This document shows positions 59,361-64,000 of a stretch of DNA of 64,000 nucleotides, piece after piece (positions within the stretch are counted from its first letter, which is position 1; every line of letters starts with the position of its first letter). Under the pieces are notes generated by a model that was not told the origin of the DNA, did not search any database, and worked only from the letters and a program-made list of their open reading frames with translations. Both the position numbers and the translations under genes were made by a program. The stretch comes from Nautilus pompilius. Lineage: Eukaryota; Mollusca; Cephalopoda; Nautilida; Nautilidae. The stretch is from assembly GCA_018389105.1 (NCBI GenBank), contig JACATO010001085.1:682001-746000 (forward strand), written 5' to 3'.

Positions 59361-60425
59361 CAAACAGAATACTGCATCAGTTAACATGAAATGAAAATCA
59401 AATATGCTCTGTCTGTCTGAGTATGATGTAATATAAAGCTTTGATTTTAATCTGGCTCTTATGTACACATGAAAATACATTTGGATCAGTAATAACAATC
59501 CTTTAGTTAAAGGTGGTAGGGATGTAGAGTCTCCTCATAAACAAAAATCATCGGTGGCATTTTTACACAAAAAAAGAAAGTGCTCCCACTTTCAGACTCA
59601 GCTCCCCTTAGAAGTGCTGTTAGACGCCCTGCTGTGTGCCAGCCCAAACCTTGGTTGATCTCAATTTTGCACTTCCACTTTAATGTATGTTTTTTTGTTT
59701 TTTTTTTCAGTTAATACCGTTTAAATCTTATCTTTGGTATTTACTGATAATTTTAGCGTAAATTCTATCTATCTTTCAGACTATTGTCTTGTGAAATTAA
59801 ACCTGATTAATATCTGAATCAAGTGGACAAAACAAATTGTGGGTGGCTTTTTTCAAATTTTGTTTCAAATTAAGTGCTGATAAATTAATGGAATTTACTG
59901 CACTTAAGAAAGAATGAGAAAAACCTAACTTAATGGAAGGGCATAAACTACTCGTGATTATACACTTCCACCTTAATATCAATCTTTTTTTTTACATTTA
60001 ATCTGGATGTAAAATCAAAAATGCTATTTTCTGTTTTTAAATTTTGTTTACTTTTAGGAGATTTTAATATGTAAAATTTCTGAAAAGGAACTGATTTTAC
60101 ATTTTTAAGCTGATATCTTATTGTAAAAATTGTATTATTTTAAAAATCTTTCTGTTTTAAAAATACAAAATATAAACATTGAACAAAACCTACTTGATAG
60201 CTTTAAAAAAAATGTCAAAAAAAATTCTTAATGCTCTTTATAGCCTTACTTTGAATATCTTATTTCTTTCTTCATGGGATTCAAATTAAAATTAGATATA
60301 TGCTGGAATTTCAAACTATGAGCAAACAATATGAAAGCACTGTTATGACTTTATATGCATTATTCCAGCAAAAAAAACCATGAATGAGAATGTATAAACC
60401 ATTATGCTGCTGTAATCACTTGAAG
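59361..60425. other. Stretch without recognised gene after SYF1
   Basis: AT-rich, no coding frame over 61 codons, no transposon motif. Confidence 0.45.
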
Positions 60426-60429
60426 CTAT

Positions 60430-60660
60430 TTTCATCTAAATAGGCACACTTTCACCACCATACTTATCGTAGGGTAAATGTAGTTCTCATACCTTTCTTC
60501 TAACATACTGTCCTTGCTTAGAACCAAATATTTGAAACCACCTTTTATCTGACCACAATACATTGCATCATTGCTCCAAGTTGCGGGTTTGATGATGTTC
60601 AGCCCAGTCAGGTTGGTTTTTTTTGTTGCTGTTACCAATGTATAAACAAGGGTTTTCTAG
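60430..60660 (-). pseudogene. Tc1-like transposase middle fragment
   Basis: The minus-strand frame 60638-60432 carries LNIIKPATWSNDAMYCGQIK (the 'W..VlwSDEs' region), LEERYENYIYPTI (the 'geRy...y..PTv' region), and an SMVVKVCLF end like 'gggSVmVWG'. The first catalytic acid is not preserved. It is an isolated piece. Confidence 0.55.
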
Positions 60661-60999
60661 CTTCTGATTAGCCAATCATTACAACCTCTCTTAACCGCCT
60701 TTTAGTGGTGAGGTTGAGATGCTGACGGTTACAGAGAAATTTGGTCTACAGTTAAATCACTACCTGTTAAGAAAGGGTTTCCTCTAGTCTTTTAAACCAG
60801 CAACCTGTCTTCCTGTTCCATAGTTTTTTTTCTTCCTCTGCCCTTTAAGTTCATGGTTAAGCCAGTTGACTTCATTCTATAAATGGCTGTTCAACCACCA
60901 TCTGTGTAACTTCCTCCAATTTCCCACTTGGATGGGAGTAACCAGCTTTATAAAGGACAAGAATGGATGACAGTCTTGTTTCACATGGAATTTCATATT

Positions 61000-61202
61000 C
61001 TAAATAAATTTACAAGTTATCAATAATGATGTCCATTAACATTTATACACAAGCATAGTATGAGCTAACAATTGTTCCAACATTGTTAGTAGTAAGTGTA
61101 ATATTTTGTATTAATTTAATTATCTGAAAGATACTCAAACAAAGGACTGCTACTTCTGAACTGTTTATTGTGCATGTCCACCTGACAAAATGATGCACTA
61201 CA
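61000..61202 (-). repeat. Candidate 3' LTR of the Gypsy element
   Basis: On the minus strand, TGTAGTGCATCATTTTG begins at 61202 after a purine-containing stretch and is followed by an AATAAA. This placement fits a Gypsy LTR directly after pol. The other LTR lies outside the window, so it cannot be confirmed. Confidence 0.3.
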
Positions 61203-64000
61203 CTATTCCACCCTGAAAAAAATTAGTTACATTTAAATAACATTGTTAAACATACAGATTGTAAGTTAAGTTTTACTACTGAAACCTGAGAAGAATTGGT
61301 GAGAATATCCTGTCCATGATAGAGTTTTTTTTTATCATTATATGAAACTTTATCAAACTTCACTGGATGACAACTCACAGCTTAGAGCATTTATAGAAAC
61401 GTTTTGGGATTCCATCTGACATGAAACACGCTGACCTTTTTAAATAGTTCTTTCAGGAATACATTCAGTTTTTGTATTATTATTATTAATATTTGTTGCA
61501 TGATTATCCAGGGCTGAAATTATCTTATTTGGATTGACTTAGTATTCCTCAGCTTTTCCAGATTGTTGTTTCCTACATTTTTATTTAACTACCTTTAGTG
61601 CCCATTTTTGTGACCCTTGTTTGATATTCCTGGTTAGGTTGAAGACATGCACTCCCATTTGCTTCAAATGTTTTGGCTATTGTTCCTTTATCATGGCACT
61701 TATTCTGTTTAGATTGTCTGTTCTCTACAAACTCTGCTACATCCCCCCCACAAACTTAATCTGGTTCTTAAATGACTTTTTATGATTAACTTAGCAGATA
61801 TATAAACAGTGAGGAGTGGTTTTGTGCTTTATAAGAAAATTTGCCACCTTAAGCTTCAATGATGTCCCTTTTTTCCCTGTGAATACCTGTTTCTGCTGGA
61901 CCAGTTCTTTAACAATACAAATGGACCTTTTGGTTGTTCTGCTAGATGCAGGGTAATATGGAGGTACAAGTATGCTTGACACCATTTAGTATTTTTCATA
62001 TTTAAACGAGTCTGTTATCTGACACCAGTTCTTCAAGTAGCCCATGGTCTGAAAACATTAGCCATAGCTCATCAATTGTGTTCTCTGCTGTTGTGCTATG
62101 TATGTGTTTGACCTCTATCTATCTATCTAGACTGGCTATCGTCAGTACTAGGTAATAATCTCTACAGTTTTTCACAAAAATCAACATGAACTCTCTGAAA
62201 TGACCAGGGGGTGCGATTTATATGTATGAAACAACACTTTTAAAGAAACATTTCTCACATTTTGACATAGTGCACCTTTAGCCCCCTCAGTCAATTTCAT
62301 GGAACAGTTGTCTGTGTCTCCCAAAGCAATTCTTCAAGTATTTTCTCCCTAAACATTGCTGGAATTACTCACAGCCAATAGTAAACAATTCTGTTCACAT
62401 GACATTTCAGGCTTTCGTCATCAAACTTCTGGCCAATCATTTCATAGCCATTGCTAAGTACTGGGTTAAATTTAGTTTTTCTTGCTATTAATGGGAAATC
62501 ATCCTATACTACACCTAAATTATAACTTTACCCTTGTTTACCAACTTTATAATCATTGTGCCCTAATATGGATAATGCATCAACAATTAAATGATTCTAA
62601 GATTCTTCATATTGAATATCATAATCATATGCTGATGGGGTCAATGCCCACTCACCTTTGCATTTTTGTGGTATGGGAGATTTAGGACCTGGTATTGCCA
62701 ACAACAGTTTAATGTCGGTGACCAATGTAAAGTTCTGACTATACAGATATTGGTGGAATTTTTGTATGCCAAAGATTACGAAGAGTGCTTCCTTTTTGAT
62801 TTGACCATAATTTATCTCACTAGAGTTCTTATTTGTATATGCAAATTCTATGGGTCTTTCTTTCCATCATCCATTACATGACTAATCACTGCTACAACTC
62901 TCTAACTTGAAGCATTATGGGCCAGTTTTAGTTCCCTTTTTGTGTCATAATGCACTAACAATGCATCACTTGATGGAGATTTTGACCCTCATTTTCCCAC
63001 TTCCGTGGAATACCCCTTTTCAACAACTGATCAAGTGGTTCTAAATTTATAGCTAAAAATGCCAAGAATTAATAATAATAATGGATCATCCCTAAAAAAA
63101 AGGATCTAAAGTCAGACACATTACTCGGCACAGGATCTTTTGATAGCAAAATCTGGACTTCAGTGGGATGCCGACTGTCTTTGTCTACCTTCAAACCTAA
63201 ATACCTGACTTCTGGTTTTAAGAATTTTCATTTAGGTAACCTAGTGTACATTATATTTGTGCAGTCTTCCAAGTACCTCTGCTTGAATTACTAAATTCTC
63301 TTCTGCAAAATTTGGTCTATTTTGAATTGGTAAACTTTAGGACTAGATTTTTCACCATATAATAATTTAGCATACCAATACAACCCTTTGTATGTGTTTA
63401 TTGTGAGATATTCTCTACCATCTTCTTTAACACTTAACTAAACATAGGCATGTGACAAGTCAATTTTACTATAAACACCTTTGAACTACTGGGAGCTGTA
63501 AACAGATCTTGAGTTGTTAGTAATGGGTATGGTTCATCTTCTACTGTTTAATTTAGAGTAATTGTAATCCCAACATTTTCTTAGTTTTATCTGCTTTGGG
63601 TGCAATGACTACTGGAGTAGCCCACTCAGATTTTTTTCACTTATCTATCTAGTTCAGTGGTTCCCACTCAATCTGTGGATAATTACCTTTCAATGCAGTA
63701 TGTCTCAATTTTGCTGGCACTAATTTCTGAGAAAGGAATATGCCTCTGACCCTACCTCTACCAGGAATATTTTCTTCTTCAGTATCTCCCTCTTGTTCTC
63801 TTATATTTTTTGCAGTAGAAAATATGTGCACTCAACATGCAAGCTGAATATTTCTTTTTCTGCTGAGAATTCACCAACCCTTTGATCAAAATCCACCATT
63901 TTGTTCTTTTTCTTGGACACACACACACACACTTGTGATGGACATTTTTTTTCTTTTTCTCTCAAAGGAAACAATACTTCTCCTCCTCTATCATTTTATG
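61202..64000 (-). mobile_element. Ty3/Gypsy LTR retrotransposon pol, broken, running off the right edge
   Basis: Reading from 64000 leftward on the minus strand, the order of Gypsy pol is clear. A SEWATPVVIAPKADKTKK stretch (about 63640-63560) comes first, then reverse transcriptase with KIDLSHAYVQL-like text (about 63470) and a KGLYW piece. The YNVH..YLGLKVDKDSRHPTE connection follows (about 63250-63160), with VSDFRSF after it. RNase H appears as YGQIKKEALFVIFGIQKFHQ and TLVTD (about 62810-62710). Integrase appears with WSFQRVHVDF (about 62210-62180), DHGLLEELVSDN (about 62050) and a C-terminal DKGTIAKTFEANG piece (about 61690). Stops and frameshifts are many. gag and protease would lie beyond 64000. 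Confidence 0.8.
63917..63932. repeat. (AC)n microsatellite
   Basis: About eight AC units near the window's right edge. Confidence 0.95.

Overview
This is a eukaryotic, almost certainly invertebrate-animal, nuclear window. It is AT-rich and gene-poor. Introns are long with GT-AG ends, and degenerate transposon copies are dense. Two conserved animal genes are recognisable, arranged head to head. On the minus strand is the first coding exon of a Pins/LGN/AGS3 (GPSM) homologue at 9778-10003. On the plus strand is a complete SYF1/XAB2 pre-mRNA splicing factor gene from 36318 to about 59136, in 24 coding exons plus one optional 27-nt micro-exon. The phylum is not resolved. The mix of Tc1/mariner, GTF2IRD2-like hAT, FLYWCH/MULE, Ty3/Gypsy and a non-LTR reverse transcriptase family fits molluscs, chelicerates or similar invertebrates.

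Layout. 1-9.7 kb: a transposon graveyard. It holds a Tc1 element with 13-bp terminal inverted repeats that contains a heat-shock-promoter-like block, two opposed mariner fragments, an IS630-like C-terminus, a reverse-strand hAT and a reverse-strand Tc1. 9.8-10.0 kb: the GPSM exon. 10-34.9 kb: probably the very long 5' intron of GPSM. It carries LINE remnants, several Tc1 fragments, a 2.8-kb hAT with a perfect 8-bp target duplication, and a short ORF resembling a zinc-transporter membrane segment. 34.9-36.4 kb: the probable shared divergent promoter, with a YY1-type motif over the SYF1 start codon. 36.3-59.1 kb: SYF1/XAB2. Its introns hold a TA-flanked MITE, two Tigger/pogo remnants, a MITE with a perfect 49-bp inverted repeat abutting a 1.3-kb mariner, and a FLYWCH/MULE remnant. 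59.2-64 kb: a Tc1 fragment, then a reverse-strand Ty3/Gypsy pol running off the right edge.

How the genes relate. SYF1 is a HAT-repeat spliceosome scaffold also tied to transcription-coupled repair. GPSM proteins orient the mitotic spindle through G-alpha and NuMA/Mud. They share no pathway, and their link here is probably only a promoter region. The SYF1 model is conserved throughout (about 856 residues once two one-base lesions are allowed for). Both lesions, at the exon 6 donor and in the last exon, look like a missing G. No clearly novel defence or metabolic system was found. The most unusual items are the heat-shock-type regulatory blocks inside transposons, the MITE/mariner junction, the micro-exon, and the paired missing-G lesions.
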